Below are positions 31,762 through 44,391 of a stretch of 64,000 nt of DNA, piece by piece; positions within the stretch are counted from its first letter, which is position 1, and the number at the start of each line of letters is the position of its first letter. This stretch comes from Beverwykella pulmonaria. Its lineage: Eukaryota; Ascomycota; Dothideomycetes; Pleosporales; Melanommataceae. Made by a program: the position numbers and the translations under genes. Below the pieces are notes generated by a model that saw only the letters and a program-made list of their open reading frames with translations, did no database searches and was not told the origin of the DNA. The DNA is taken from the NCBI GenBank assembly GCA_001599595.1, contig BCHH01000002.1, positions 906,390 to 970,389 on the forward strand, in the 5' to 3' direction.

Positions 31762-33796
31762 ATGCTCGTCATGGCCTCTGCAACCGACGTCCGCCGAAGT
31801 CCCTTCTCGGCTGACCCACACCATCAGGGAATGCACAAGGCCATTCCCATTCTCCCTTCGTCCTCCAGCTCCTCTACGCTGACGCCGCCTCGAGACCCAA
31901 TGGACATTACGCCGTCTACGCTCCCGACGATGGGGCCCCCAATATTGAGCAGCCCTGTTGGGGAGAGGAATGGCGCCAGCCAGACTATAAACGGAGACGA
32001 CAGCAATGCGATGAACGGAAGTTCTGCGCCTGCAATCGGCGCCGCTGCGGCCGCTCAGCAGCCCAAGGTTGTTCAGACGGCATTCATTCACAAACTATAC
32101 AAGTGGGTCTGCACCTGCCCTCTCTCAATGGGGCCCGTGGCTAACATGGTCTCAGCATGCTGGAAGACCAAAGCATCCAACACCTCATTTCTTGGTCGAG
32201 CACCAACGAGAGCTTTGTCATGTCCCCTTCAAGCGAATTCTCCAAAGTCCTGTCGTATGTGGATCTGGAAGCTCTGACCATTTTAATCTATCTAACCGAC
32301 TGTGTAGATCATACTTTAAGCACACTAACATATCTTCCTTCGTCCGACAATTGAACATGTATGGGTTCCACAAAGGTATGGACGCCACACTGCGAATTCT
32401 TTCTTTGCACAATACTGAGAGTGCGCAGTTAGCGACGTCTTCCACACGGGGTCCCCGGACTCGCCGCTTTGGGAGTTCAAGCACGGCAACGGCAGCTTCA
32501 AACGGGGGGACCTGGTAGGACTAAGGGAGATCAAGCGACGCGCATCGCGGCACGCGCTCATCCACAGAGACTCCTTCTCCGCACCCAAGGTCCCCTCCGG
32601 TCCGCCTGCCGGGCCACCTGTCGAGCCGATGCCTGATCCCATCGAATCACGGCTGAACGCCCTTGAGCATAGCCTCTACGACATGCACTCGCGGACGCAG
32701 CGCTGGGAGGACAGCTGCGTCTATCTCAATCAAAAGAACACGTTCCTAATGGAGGGGATGATGCGATGTCACCAGGTATGTCCATGTGTCAAGACCGGAT
32801 CAGCATGGGCTAATGTACGGGGTAGTGGAATCATGAACTCACAAATTACATTATTGCCATGGTCCCAGACCCGGAAAATCAAATCCACAAGGATGGTAAG
32901 CATTGTGCCCATACTTTATTCGAACGACATGCTTACACCATTGGCCAGTCTGTTTGATGCAGCGGGATATTGCTCGGCAAACCGAGATGCTGCGAGCTCT
33001 AGAGGCACCGGATGAGCCGCCCCTCTCTGCGCGTCAACCCTACTTCATGCAGCTCGACAACAGCAACGCCCCACCTCTTTCTCCACGACAAATGCCGCAA
33101 GACAATCTCACCGAGCAGCGGAGAGGTTCGTTGGCTGGCAATTCGCGCCAAGCACCATTTAGGCCTCCGGTCCCGGCCCATATTGCCATTTCTCCACGTC
33201 GGTACGGCTCAATAGGCACGGGTAATTACTCTCCATCTTCAGCCAGAAACCCAGCTAGTCACCAGCCACCCCCACCGCCTCCACCATCAATCCAACATCC
33301 AGGCGCGAGTCTGGGGAGCGGTCTGGGGAATAGCTCATCCCCTCCCTATAACTTGTATAGGCGGCATACGTCGGCAGATATACGCACCCATGGCTGGCAA
33401 CCGCAACCGCCGCCGTCACACTCTCCGTATGCATCGGGCCAGAATTCTTCCCAATGGCCTTCGTCTCCCCATCGGACGCCTATCGGAAGCGGTGACCAGC
33501 AGCTCCGTGATGCTTTAGAGCAATACCAGCTTCCCCGCGGTCCTCGTCAACAGTCGTCTCGACAAGGTACTCCACCTTTGACAAGCGATACCACCCCATC
33601 CACGTTGAGCGCGGACAGCAGCTGGTCTCTACCGGGTGCGCGATTCTCGTTCAAAGGCATAGACACCCCTGGTCCTCCAACGCGCCGCTCCAGCATGGCA
33701 TCGAATGTGCATTCTCTACTCAATCCCGCCGAGACTGCAGAGCGAGCGGACGAGGACGAACCGGAAGAGGCTAGAAAGAGAAAGAGGTTGCAGTGA
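31762..33796 (+). CDS. SFL1: HSF-type DNA-binding transcription factor, SFL1-like
   Basis: Six exons: 31762-32102, 32156-32254, 32308-32375, 32429-32775, 32826-32895, 32949-33796 (590 aa). The HSF DNA-binding domain spans exons 1-4: FIHKLYNMLEDQSIQHLISW, FSKVLSSYFKHTNISSFVRQ, LNMYGFHKVSDVFH, then SPLWEFKHGNGSFKRGDL. A coiled-coil-like stretch (IESRLNALEHSLYDM) follows, and the C-terminal half is Pro/Ser/Gln-rich with a basic tail EARKRKRLQ. In fungi SFL1 represses flocculation and adhesion genes and affects morphogenesis. A second ATG at 31771 could be used. Confidence 0.9.
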
Positions 33797-36169
33797 CGGC
33801 CGCTTTCCTGGTTCGACTTTGCATCTTAATCATGTACTTGTACGCGCGGACTGCCCACCACCGACGCAAGCGCTCGCATTCTAGAAGCGCTCCTTATCAT
33901 CACGAGGAACCCTATATTTGGTTATGTCTGCTTTCACTGCTTGTTGTTCACGTGGCTTGTTGCTTTTCATTTTCATCTATGTTCTCATTTCTTCCCTTTT
34001 GTATCCCAAAATAACCTCTTTGCTATTTACCCCGTTCCAATCACCTCCAAAAGGATTTATCACATGAGCATGGACACATGTTACTACGCCCGGCACGCGC
34101 ATTATCGGGAGGTATCTCTTCACATATCCGCACCCCTCTTTGGGGCTTCCTTGGCATCTTTGTTCATTGACTTGAATTTTCCGTCTACCGGATTTCCATT
34201 TTTCCCACCCTTCCCAATTTTTTCCTTCCTTTTTTTTTCTTTTCGCCCTCTTTAATGAGATGTCCCATGCATGTCACTGTCACATCTATTATCGTTAATC
34301 TGGAGGCGGCGTACGCGCTCGCTTCAGCGCGGCTTGGAATGACTCGGACTCGGACTTTGGAGTCCTGTTGTTGTTGCTGTTTTTGCGCGGAGTATGATGG
34401 TGGGCGCGGGATGAGGCTTTGCATTGCATTGTGTGTACTGCTTTTACATTGCCTGCGTGTATGCCCCGTATCGTATCGTATCTTATGTCTGGTTATTGGC
34501 TTCTGTGCCAAATGAATTGAAGCGCTGTTCGTTGATTTGTTTGAACTTTGTTCCGCTACGTGTATAAGTGTAGGTGTATTACTTTGTGCATATGCACTGC
34601 TTTTTTTGGTGGTGTCTTACGCCAACTATTTCTTACCAGCTTTTTACTTCCCGCGGTGACGTATCATCTACGATCGTGTCTGTTCCGATCTCGTCATGAC
34701 TCTTACCTCTCTCCCAAGCCGAAGATATCCGATCGGTACCCTTTCCCTATGGACTGGAACACGTCAAAGATGTTTACTCATCCTTAGCGTTTCGCTCGAC
34801 TATGTCTCGCTTCACTAGTTGGGCTCTCTCTGCGTTCAAACCTTATAAGGCTGCGCTTGTCATGTACAAGAGGCGCCCAATAGGAGAAAGCGCGAAGCGA
34901 GGGAAACCGCGGAAGTCGGGAGAGAAAGCTGGGGAAGCTGAAAATGGTACGGCTTGCGTTGATGTGGGTTTAACTATCGGTCTAGGGATGGGAATAGTGG
35001 GTTTGATGGGACGGTCGTGGCGTTGCAGTGCGGATGGGGATGCGGGTTTTGCTGCCTCGGGGTATTGCCGTGTGCTGGCAAGACGGTTGCTGAGTCGCGG
35101 ACTTTATGGACTTCTACTCGCCCACGGCAATTAACTAGGTGTGAAGCGGGAATAATGGCAGCAGGTAGCGCTGGGTTTGAAGATTTGCTAACGGGAGGGA
35201 AGGGTCGGATACGACTGGTAGCATTGTCCCCCAAAACGTGTAGGTGGAGTCGGTCCAAGCTCTCAATGCATTCACAGGTCACATGAAATATCACCACAGC
35301 ATAGGACAGCAGCATAGCGGCGGACTAGGTATATCATTACACGCCGCTAATCCTCCTCACCATCTTCCATCCAAGCATCTCAGTCCATCAGCGCTCTACA
35401 ATCAATCTAGCCCGCTAACGAGCTCCCCGTACATTCCTCAAGAACACACAGTTGCACTCTTCCTGAGCAGGCTGTTTATCGCAGACTACCAACAAACCAT
35501 CATAAAACAACATGCATCCAGATCCAGAAACACTACATCCTGTACACAAAACAATGGGCAGGCTCCCGAGTTCGGCCGACCATCCATCGGAAACACCCGC
35601 GGAGCAAATGACAAAGGAAACGCAGTTTCGTGAGTCTTGTACTCTCTTCCTCCTGCTAGCAAGAAGAAGAGGGGTGTAGAGAAAGAAGGACGGGGTGGGA
35701 AAAAGGGGACGTGTGTCCGGTGTTTTTGTGCGGGGGATGCGGGGGTGAGCAAATTATAACGCACAGGAGTCTGCAGGGGAGTGGAAATTTCGAACTAGGG
35801 ACTCCGAGTAGAGATAGAGAGATAGCAAGGCCGTTACCGAAGCGCCAGGAAGAACGATGGACTCCATCCATGCGCTCTGTGAATTTTTTTTTTGGATTTT
35901 TCTCTTTTTGGTGGAAGTGGGGACGTACCACTTGGGCAATTTGACGAGTGGAAAGAGAGGCTCCGTGTGTTGGTTATAAGTGCGGTTAGTTGACCGTGTT
36001 GAGTTGGACGTGCAATTAATTAGATGGATTTCGGGGTGCGAGCGTTTCTGTAAGCACACGCAGGTCAGTGGAACGGGAGCTCCCTGTCTCGCAGAAAGAT
36101 CAAGATCAAGCAGTATCAAAATGTCACAAAGAAAACGCAGGAGAAACGATAAGAGAGGCACAGGGGCAC
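33797..36169. other. Long convergent intergenic region
   Basis: 2.4 kb between SFL1-like (+) and BTB (-) genes. T/C-rich tracts at 34.2 kb and 35.9 kb. Only short, family-less open frames; possibly long 3' UTRs. Confidence 0.45.
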
Positions 36170-37049
36170 TCACGTCGCCTCCACGATATCATCGACATGA
36201 TTGCACATGGCAACGAACAGGTCAAAGAACAGTTTCCCCCCGATTTCCATTTCCATCTGCATGGTTCCACTACGCTTGAATGTCTTCCGGCTACGGATGA
36301 TCAGGGCTAGGTAATGAGCGCGTAGCTTCGAATCACTGTCCGGCGTGTTCTCGTAGGCATAGCGTGCGGAGCGCAGGATTGTGCCGACCTCGATCCCGCT
36401 CTGCAGGCCCTGCTTGCGCAGGGAGAGCCGTTTAAGCTCTTCAAGGCCGTAACGCTCGGCGGCGCAGTACACGGCTGTGTCGCGGAGAATGATGTCGCCT
36501 ACGCCGGGGTGAAACAGGGTGGGCTCAACGGCGGCTACGCAGCCGCCTTTATTGGGGTCGGGCGAGGACACTGCGCCCTCGAGCATCCAGGACTGCCGGC
36601 GCTTGTCGTGCACAAGGCGGGGGTAGTAGTCTCCCTTGTAAAGATACTCGAGGATGCAGGAGAAGATTTCGGGTTCCTCGTCGGGCAGATCGATGCGTCG
36701 ATTGGTGGACTCGAAGAACTGGCCCCGCAACGCCGAGGCGAAGTACGGGGAGTGACTGAGGACGTCTTCGTGCGCGGCGAACAATCGCTGGTCGGGGCCA
36801 ACGATTATGGTCACGATGGCGGAAGTGAGGCTGGGAGAAACACTGTAGGGAGGGCCATGTGTCAGGGACGGAGCGGCCGACATCAGGCGTGACGGGGCCT
36901 TACCTCTCACTCATCGGACTGTCCCTCCGCGCGTCCATCTTCTCGAGCATGTGCTTCTGCTTGGACGCCTCACGAAACGACTTCTTCGGCTGTTTGCTTA
37001 TCTTGCCGGAGCGCTCCTTCGAGCTTGCAAAAGAGCGTTTACCGAACAT
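36170..37049 (-). CDS. BTB/POZ-domain protein
   Basis: Two minus-strand exons, 37049-36904 and 36842-36170 (272 aa). A basic N-terminus (MFGKRSFASSKERSGK) precedes a BTB domain: VTIIVGPDQRLFAAHEDVLS, SPYFASALRGQFFES, IDLPDEEPEIFSCILEYLYK, then DTAVYCAAERYGLEELKRL. The stop TGA at 36172-36170 overlaps a perfect GTGAGT donor, so a short extra terminal exon (for example after an AG near 36079) is possible. BTB proteins dimerise and may serve as CUL3 adaptors; this one has no second known domain. Confidence 0.85.
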
Positions 37050-38816
37050 GATGGACGAAGAGAGAGATCGAAGCGAGCGACGGAAGAGAGTGTAGAGAGC
37101 GGACAGGTTAGTTTGACGCAGCGTGCATATGGGGAGCTCCGGAAACCCTCAGATTTGGCACTTGTCGCGAGAGAAGTGCGGCGTCTGAAAGGCTTTGTGT
37201 GGTTCTGCACGGGGTTGTGAGAATCACACAGGATTTGTCAGGCTCAGGCTTGTCGAGAAAGGCGTGCCTCTCGCACAAGGCGGGGGACGCCAGCCTTTTA
37301 TAGCATGCCCTGCCAAGTGCACGCCCTGCAGCCTGCGCGGGGCCGTGCGCCGGGCAGTGCATGGAGGCTGGCGATGCCATTCGTCAATTGGATTGCTGTG
37401 CTGTGTTACTGGATGGAGGAGCGCGCCAGGTAGGGCGGCCGCGTTGTTCGCTGGCGCTGAATTGGTCGCTGGCGAGAAGATGGAAAGACCTGGAACATGT
37501 TTCTATGCGGGTTGTCGTGACAGCAAGCTGTGCAAAATAAAGCAATCACGGCCCTGGAGGGTTTGCCAAGCCGACAGTGCTTCTGACGTCGTTGTTCAGC
37601 CACATCGAAGAGAAACCGACATGTGGGCCTACAGAAGAAATACAAGCAAAAGAAAGCGTGGAAATGAAGAAGTTCAGAAGTTGAGAGTTGGAGAAAAGAC
37701 TCAACTGCTTCGACACGCTCTCAACGCGCACCCACGCTTTCAACCTCACCGGTGTGCATCGTGCAATCAATACTGCCGTGCAACGCAACGCGGCGGGCGG
37801 CCTCCGGTCGTGACTCACAGTGACTGGCCAGGTGCATGTTGGTGGTGGTGGTAGTGATAATGCGCGGAGTAAGAGCTGTCCAATACCGGATGGGATTTGC
37901 ACGTTGTAGCAAACAGTGCAAAAGTATCTTTGGTCGTTGCGGTGTTAAGAACCAATAAGGCCTAGTGAATCGTTTTGCACCGTGGTTGGCGTCGCCTACC
38001 TGAACCATCCCCTCGGAGGTGGTACTCTGGGGTAAGTGTCTTGGCTGTGAGCTCTTGCGCGTATATGGGGTTTCTCGAACGACCAAGAGGAGAAGTGAAA
38101 GCAAAATGGCACGCAGGAGCTGGGACGTTCGTTTTTGAGTTTCTGAAGGGATTTTAAGGTTCCATGGGTGGAGACACTGTGGGGTGGCCGCGATGTCGTT
38201 ACGTGTTTCATGAGGCGTAAGAGGTGGCGGTGGAAGCACACGCGTTGATTCTTGTGAGGAGAAAATAGCGACGAGAAGAACAGACAAAACGGGACATCAG
38301 GGGGCATCTAGAACGGAATATGAAATCGTCACCGTCGCGTCGTGCTCCTGGCACAAGAGCAGTTGCCCAGGTTCGTGTGATTGGTCGGGCCGACTTGCTC
38401 AGTCAGTCCCCCACCTTACCGCGCTCTGCAAATCTTCAGGTGAGATTTCGGCGATTGGGAGGCCTGCGTGATGATATTCAGGGAGAAGGCGCTCGCGTGG
38501 GCTAGCCTGCAGAGGCTAGTGTTGCTGCACCTTGTGATGTTTATGTGAAGTGGCCAGGCGGCAGCGTGCCTTTTGGGTGAGGCTCTTCGTCATCTTTACC
38601 AAACCCCCACCAAACAGAAGACTCACCGTTTCCCCTCCACCGCCTTTACCTTTCACCACCACAAAGGTCACACGCACGCCTCTCTCTCGCACGTCTTGAC
38701 ACGCTCGAGAGTCGAAAACCGCGTGCGCATCTTCTCCACACCAAGGCGCCTCCGACTCGCTCAAGCACCACTCCGACTCAGGAATTCACCAGAGGGAATC
38801 ACAGCCCACCGCCAAC
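37050..38816. other. Long divergent intergenic region
   Basis: Divergent promoter space between BTB (-) and E2 (+) genes. An open frame at 37195-37854 has no family resemblance and no ATG near its start. Nothing else is supported. Confidence 0.45.
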
Positions 38817-39399
38817 ATGAGCACGGGAGCCAAGAAGCGCATCTTGAAGGCAGGCCCATCGTACGACACGTCGTTCACGGATACAAGCTAATTTGGCCGC
38901 AGGAATACCGCGAGTGCATGGCGGACACGCCGCCGGGCATGAAGATCAACTTTGACGAGCAGAACATGACCAAGTGGGAGATTCTGCTGGACGGGCCCGA
39001 TCAGTCCGTCTACGCCGTGCGTACCATGCCACCGCCTTCTCGTGCGTGAAAGTGGAACTCTTCTGCTAATCACGCTCTATGTAGGGCGGCCACTTCAAAC
39101 TTGAAATCAACTTTCCCAACGAGTACCCCTTCAAGCCCCCGGTCGTCAGCTTCAAGACGAAGATCTACCACCCGAATGTCAGCAACGATGACAAGGGATC
39201 AATGTGCCTGGGACTGCTGCGTCCCGACGAGTGGAAGCCGCCCAACAAGGTGGTCGCCGTTCTGCGCCTCATCCAGACCCTTCTGATCGAGCCCAACGCC
39301 GACGATGCGATCGAGCCCTCCATTGCGAACGAGTTCAAGGAGAACCGCAAGGAGTTTGACAAGAACGCAAAGGACTGGGTCAAGCGCTACGCAAAGTGA
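38817..39399 (+). CDS. Ubiquitin-conjugating enzyme E2
   Basis: Three exons: 38817-38849, 38903-39016, 39085-39399 (153 aa). The UBC fold is complete: RILKEYRECMADTPPGMKIN, FKLEINFPNEYPFKPP, the HPN motif in TKIYHPNVS, and catalytic Cys in GSMCLGLL. The first intron must start with GC (AAG/GCAGGC), because only that junction keeps LK/EYRECM in frame; it ends CCGCAG with a GCTAAT branch. Closest by eye to UBE2L3/UBC-type enzymes working with HECT or RBR ligases, but the exact orthologue is not assigned. Confidence 0.9.
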
Positions 39400-41136
39400 T
39401 CCAGGACAAGACAGCGGCGAGACGTGGAGTGCAGATATCTTTGGGGGCGCGGGGGGGAGGGAGCAACAGAAGGCGTCGCCTTGATTGCATTTTGGGCGTT
39501 TGGCGAAAGCGGCATTCGGTCGGAGTGGTGCTCCCCGGCCAACGCGATGGGCCAGAAGAAGCAATTTGGGTCGGGCCAATGGTTTTTCCAATATGCGAGA
39601 GCTGAGTGTATAGACATGTTCGGGCAAATTCAAACCTAACACGGGGCAATACTTGAATGAAGACCTGGTTCGACCTGGAAGGCCCCAATTTACACATGGC
39701 CATGAGCTGTCAAGCTCCTGTGTGGGTGTGTTGTCGTATCGAGCGATGCAATTCCGCTGTCCAGGAACTATCCTGGGAGCACCACGCAACGTATTGACTT
39801 GTGACGTACATGCGATTTCCAGCTCGCGTTAACTCGACGCCGCTTCTGGAAAATGTTCGTGCTGAGGAAATTGAGTGAGCCTTGTGCCAGTCAGCATCCC
39901 AGCCACAGAGCGCCGCCCGGACTCCGCTCATATTAACGAGTCAGCTTCATCGTGCATCCGGTTTGTTTTTCGTGAGCTTGACCCCGACGAGGCCAGGAAT
40001 ACAGTAAGAAGCAAGAGCCGCGCCCCTGAAACCATCTCCCTCTTCATGCGCTCCCGCGGCCGAGTCTGGGTCGACGCGGAGGAAGAGACAGCCAGGGCCT
40101 TCAAACAGGAACTCGTGAACTGTAAATGCAAAGATAGACCTGGGAGAAGTGGACGTATGGGTGCGCTTCTGGAAACTCTCCATGGAGCTAGTGCGGGAAA
40201 TCACCCGCTATGCCCGCGTCTTGGAATTTAGCGCGTCCCTTTTTACGAAGCGCCGTTACGACCACTGCAGACGACCTGCATGTCCAAGTCGGCGCGAGAG
40301 ATCTTCGGGGACCTACTGTATGCAGGAGGGCACGAGGGGCCAAGGGCCCCCGATACGGGCGAGGGCTTTGTCGAGTGGCATTGATTGACCCGCCTTCGTT
40401 GCGAAAAGCATCTCTGTTTCTGTTTACACGTCTCAACAACCAGCGCGGGTGCATGCCGGACGGAGCCCGGCGCGTCTCAACGCAGGTGACTTTGTGCAGA
40501 GCGCGCGCAGATTGGATGCGGCCATGTGCAGTGCTCGCTCCGGCGCTTCCACACCCATTCTTTAATGACGGGATGCCGTTGGCGCTTGGGCCGCGCGCCG
40601 CTGTGTGATCCCAACATCGTGCAACACGTTGGCCCTCACGAGAAACTCGTCCTCTTCTCTACAACTCTCGTCGTCCAGACTGCCCCAGGGCCACCCCAGC
40701 TCCAGCTCCAGCTCCCGCTCCAGCTTCTCACGCTCCTTCCCTGCTGCTGACCCGCGCGCTGCATGTCCGCATATTTGCTTCTCCATCCCTCGTTCCCATC
40801 CCGGCTTCTTCTGCCTCCGCAGAACCGACATTCATTCACGCCCGAGCCTAAGCTGCGCTCCACCTGCAGCTCCAAGTCCATTCACCACGCCGTGTCCTTA
40901 TCCCGATCTCCGCCCGTCAGCCCACCGTGTTGCACGCCGTCTTCGCCCCCAAGAGCTGCCTCCATTTCGTCCCCTCCCACCCCCCTCCCTCGTCGAGTTG
41001 TGTCGATAGATAGTAGAACAACTAGGAGGAGGGCCCAAGGATGTCAAGAGACAGCATAGATACTCCCGAGCTCTCCGCAGTCCCCATCGACTGAGCTAGT
41101 CTAGCTTCTCCCGCAGGCTGACCAGTGCAATTCACA
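39400..41136. other. Intergenic upstream of TBC gene
   Basis: 1.7 kb. Pyrimidine-rich (CT) tracts at 40.6-41.1 kb resemble a fungal promoter and leader. Open frames here lack family support. Confidence 0.45.
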
Positions 41137-44100
41137 ATGGGCGAACCATTGCTGCATGCTGGCACTCCCGCCGCCGCCAATCTCGACAACGACGAAGCCA
41201 CCACCCTCCACGAGCCATCGCCTAGGTCGAGGCCGCAGTATCTTCCCTATCGTTCACCGCACGCTGAGTTCACGCCGCCGGCATCCCCGCAGCCCATGAA
41301 CCCGTATGCTCTTCCTGCGACCAAGAAGAGCTTCGGGTCTTTGCGAGCAAAACATCCAGGAGATCTCCAGATGGACCCATCCTCTGCACCCGCATATTCC
41401 CGTCCCACATACAGTCCCTCTCCGTCGTCCAGTCCGCCACTGCCACCGGCGCTTCCGTCCCCTAAATATCCTCCACGCCAACGAGCGCCCTCTCTCCTTC
41501 GACACGCCGCGGCATCCTCCCCACTCGGCCTGGGACACCCACGAGCTGAACAGCCGATGTCATCACCCACATTTCCCGTCACTTCCAGCATGCCTCACCA
41601 AGGTAGTGGCCAAGGACCAACGAGTGATCCACGGGCCTTCTTCAACCCACTGGCGAGCAATCCTGTTTACCCCAATAGCCCGTCGTGGGATTATTCAAGA
41701 GAGGATCTTCCCTACAGCAGGGCTCGTGGGCTGACCAGCTCCTCGCAAACCCCCTATAACCCCTATCCGCTGCTGAGAGCCGCGACATCGATACCTGATT
41801 ATAGTCAAATCCGAGGAACCGATCGACCCAACCCATCAGGTGCTTATAGGCCCGACCGTGGAGGTGCCAACTGGTCTCACCACGACCAACCACCGCTTCG
41901 ACCGTTTCGTCCCGAGGAGGCTCGAGCGAGTTTCAGATCTGGCTGGACAAATGGATCAAGTTTTTTCGACGTCAGTGGGACAGAGCGTAGTAGTATGGCA
42001 ACTGGGCGAAGCTCAGTCAGCGAGAACCGCGTCAGTTCGTACTCTGGCGAACATTCAGATGATAGGGATGCTGGGAGCGACGCTACTATGCCCACCGAAG
42101 CTGTGGATGATGAAGACGATGTCAGGAGTGCAGTGGACGACGTCATTGATGCGTACTGCTACGACGATGATATATATGGACAAGAGCAGGCACCCTATGA
42201 GGATTCTCAACAGCAAACCTTGGGTTCATCTCCGATCGACCAGGGGCAGGAAAACCCTGAATTCCCGCAACCGCAACACGATGCACAAAACCATCACCGG
42301 GCTTCAGACGCACCTTCCCCTATAGAGACGGGTGATCAGTCATTATCATATCTTGGGGAGAACGAATCATCGGGAGCATCGGCTCCCTCAAACAGCAATG
42401 ACCAAACTAATCATTCATATGATGCCTCCCAGTATGCGCAGGCTCCTCCCGACCACCAGCAGCATGTACATACCGGGTATTTGCCACCACTAGATCAACT
42501 AAGCCCGCTACAATTACAGTACAGCCCTACAGCGATACAGAGTCCACGACATTCTCATCGCAGTTCCACCGAGGCTCGTGGTAACACATGGCAAAGGCGT
42601 AGCGAAGATCAGCCCCGTCCGGCTCATATGTGGCCCCAAGATCCCTCTTATGATTCTCCTAATCCGTCAGAGCGTGTTCAAAGTCCAACGGACCGAAAGC
42701 AGGGATCAAAGTCATCTGACCGCCAACGTTCCGACGAAATTCATAAGGATCTTCAACAACTTCCGCAGCTACCTCCGAATAAGTCTCGGCTATCCCATCA
42801 GGACTGGGCTAGCATCCAAGCCTACTCGAAGAAGAATTTCAGAGGCGTTGGCGACTCGGGTGCTGACCCCTCCGTGAGTCAATCTGGCGATGCCGTACCC
42901 AAGCGACCCGTCCTCGCTGTCCATCAGCCGACCCAAAAGAAATCTGATCCACTTCCCGAAGTAGACGAAGACGAAGCTTACCCCCGCCGCGCTTCGACCA
43001 GCGTTTTCGACCGCCGAAGCACGTTTCTCGACCTGGGCAAAATGCGACCACCACCTCCAGTGAAATCCCTAACAACCGATTTTGGGGATGCACAAGCAAC
43101 TGAAAAGCAGCGACTTGCACAGAAACTCAAGGTGTCTATCAGCGCCGTTCAACGTGACCGTTACGGGTTCAAGAAGGCTACAGACAAAGTCACTGTCCAA
43201 GAGTACGATGCATGGTTCATCAAGTATGACGAGTATGTATCTCGGCGAAGGAACAAATGGATAACGCTGTTGGAGAAGAATGGTCTCCCGACCGTCAATC
43301 CGACCCAGTTTCCCGAGCGCGGCGAAAAGGTGAGGCGCTATACCAGAAAAGGCTATCCACCGGAATGGCGAGGGGCGATGTGGTGGTTCTACTCAGGGGG
43401 CCAATTCAAAATGGAGGAAGGCGAATTCGTCGGCCTTTACTCCAAGCTCCTGGGGCGTGTGAAAAATGGAGAATTGAATAAGGATGACCGTGAGGCTATA
43501 GAACGAGACCTGGATCGCACATTCCCGGACAATATCCACTTTAGGCCTGATCCAACAAGCGAACATCCGGATGTTGACGAGGAGCCGAGACTCATCCAGG
43601 ATCTCCGTGAAGTTCTCTCGTGCTTTGCACTGAACAACCCAAGCATCGGCTACTGCCAGTCGCTCAACTTCATTGCCGGTTTACTCCTCCTCTTCTTAAA
43701 GAACGACACCGAGCGTGCTTTTATCATGCTCACCATCATCACCGAGTACCATCTGCCGGGCGCTCACGCACGGAGTTTAGCCAATACAGAAGTCAATGTG
43801 CTGATGATGTTGATTAAAGATTACCTGCCCAAGGTTTGGAATTCGATCAACGACACCGACCTGGTCAACAGCGGCCCTGGTTCACATGCTCATCCCGACT
43901 CCAAGTTCCAGCGACAGCCCACCGTGGCGCTCTCATGTACCAGTTGGTTCATGTCGCTCTTCGTTGGTGTCTTGCCAATCGAGACTGTCCTCCGAGTCTG
44001 GGATGCCTTCCTTTACGAAGGCCCTCGGGCACTGTTTCGATACGCGCTAGCCATCTTCAAGCTTGGCGAGACCGAAATCAGGAAATTCCGGCCTGGAGAT

Positions 44101-44391
44101 GGGGAAGTGTTCATGGCCGTGCAGAACCTGCCCCGCAGGTGCATCGACCCCAACATCCTTCACGACATTGCCTATGTCAAGAAGGGATTCGGCTCTCTGA
44201 GCCAAAACGTCATCGATCAGAAACGCCACTTTTGGAAAGAGCAAAATGAAAGAATAAACAGAGGGAAGGAAATTCTAGCGCAGGGCGAAAAAGACGATCT
44301 CGTGCAGGTCACTGAGGCCGAAAAAGAACCAAAGACGCTCGGAGGTTTGCGGCGCAAAGCATCGAGGCGCTTTTTGCGTAGAAAGGAATAG
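41137..44391 (+). CDS. TBC-domain Rab GTPase-activating protein
   Basis: Single exon, 1084 aa, first ATG at 41137. The N-terminal ~650 residues are disordered, rich in Pro, Ser, Gln and His (EFTPPASPQPMNPYALP). The TBC domain lies about 730-1010: GYPPEWRGAMWWFYSGG, the arginine finger in IERDLDRTFPDN, the glutamine finger in IGYCQSLNFIAGLLL, then CTSWFMSLFVGVLPIETVLR and VWDAFLYEG. A basic C-terminus follows. It accelerates GTP hydrolysis on Rab GTPases; the domain resembles yeast Msb3/Msb4/Gyp-type proteins but the substrate is not predictable. Confidence 0.93.
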   Translation: MGEPLLHAGTPAAANLDNDEATTLHEPSPRSRPQYLPYRSPHAEFTPPASPQPMNPYALPATKKSFGSLRAKHPGDLQMDPSSAPAYSRPTYSPSPSSSPPLPPALPSPKYPPRQRAPSLLRHAAASSPLGLGHPRAEQPMSSPTFPVTSSMPHQGSGQGPTSDPRAFFNPLASNPVYPNSPSWDYSREDLPYSRARGLTSSSQTPYNPYPLLRAATSIPDYSQIRGTDRPNPSGAYRPDRGGANWSHHDQPPLRPFRPEEARASFRSGWTNGSSFFDVSGTERSSMATGRSSVSENRVSSYSGEHSDDRDAGSDATMPTEAVDDEDDVRSAVDDVIDAYCYDDDIYGQEQAPYEDSQQQTLGSSPIDQGQENPEFPQPQHDAQNHHRASDAPSPIETGDQSLSYLGENESSGASAPSNSNDQTNHSYDASQYAQAPPDHQQHVHTGYLPPLDQLSPLQLQYSPTAIQSPRHSHRSSTEARGNTWQRRSEDQPRPAHMWPQDPSYDSPNPSERVQSPTDRKQGSKSSDRQRSDEIHKDLQQLPQLPPNKSRLSHQDWASIQAYSKKNFRGVGDSGADPSVSQSGDAVPKRPVLAVHQPTQKKSDPLPEVDEDEAYPRRASTSVFDRRSTFLDLGKMRPPPPVKSLTTDFGDAQATEKQRLAQKLKVSISAVQRDRYGFKKATDKVTVQEYDAWFIKYDEYVSRRRNKWITLLEKNGLPTVNPTQFPERGEKVRRYTRKGYPPEWRGAMWWFYSGGQFKMEEGEFVGLYSKLLGRVKNGELNKDDREAIERDLDRTFPDNIHFRPDPTSEHPDVDEEPRLIQDLREVLSCFALNNPSIGYCQSLNFIAGLLLLFLKNDTERAFIMLTIITEYHLPGAHARSLANTEVNVLMMLIKDYLPKVWNSINDTDLVNSGPGSHAHPDSKFQRQPTVALSCTSWFMSLFVGVLPIETVLRVWDAFLYEGPRALFRYALAIFKLGETEIRKFRPGDGEVFMAVQNLPRRCIDPNILHDIAYVKKGFGSLSQNVIDQKRHFWKEQNERINRGKEILAQGEKDDLVQVTEAEKEPKTLGGLRRKASRRFLRRKE

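Noticed and set aside
37195..37854. Plus-strand 219-codon open frame
   Set aside because: Lies between divergent promoters, lacks an ATG near its start and has no family resemblance.
41247..41591. Antisense open frames inside the TBC gene
   Set aside because: Shadows of a long biased exon with no independent evidence.
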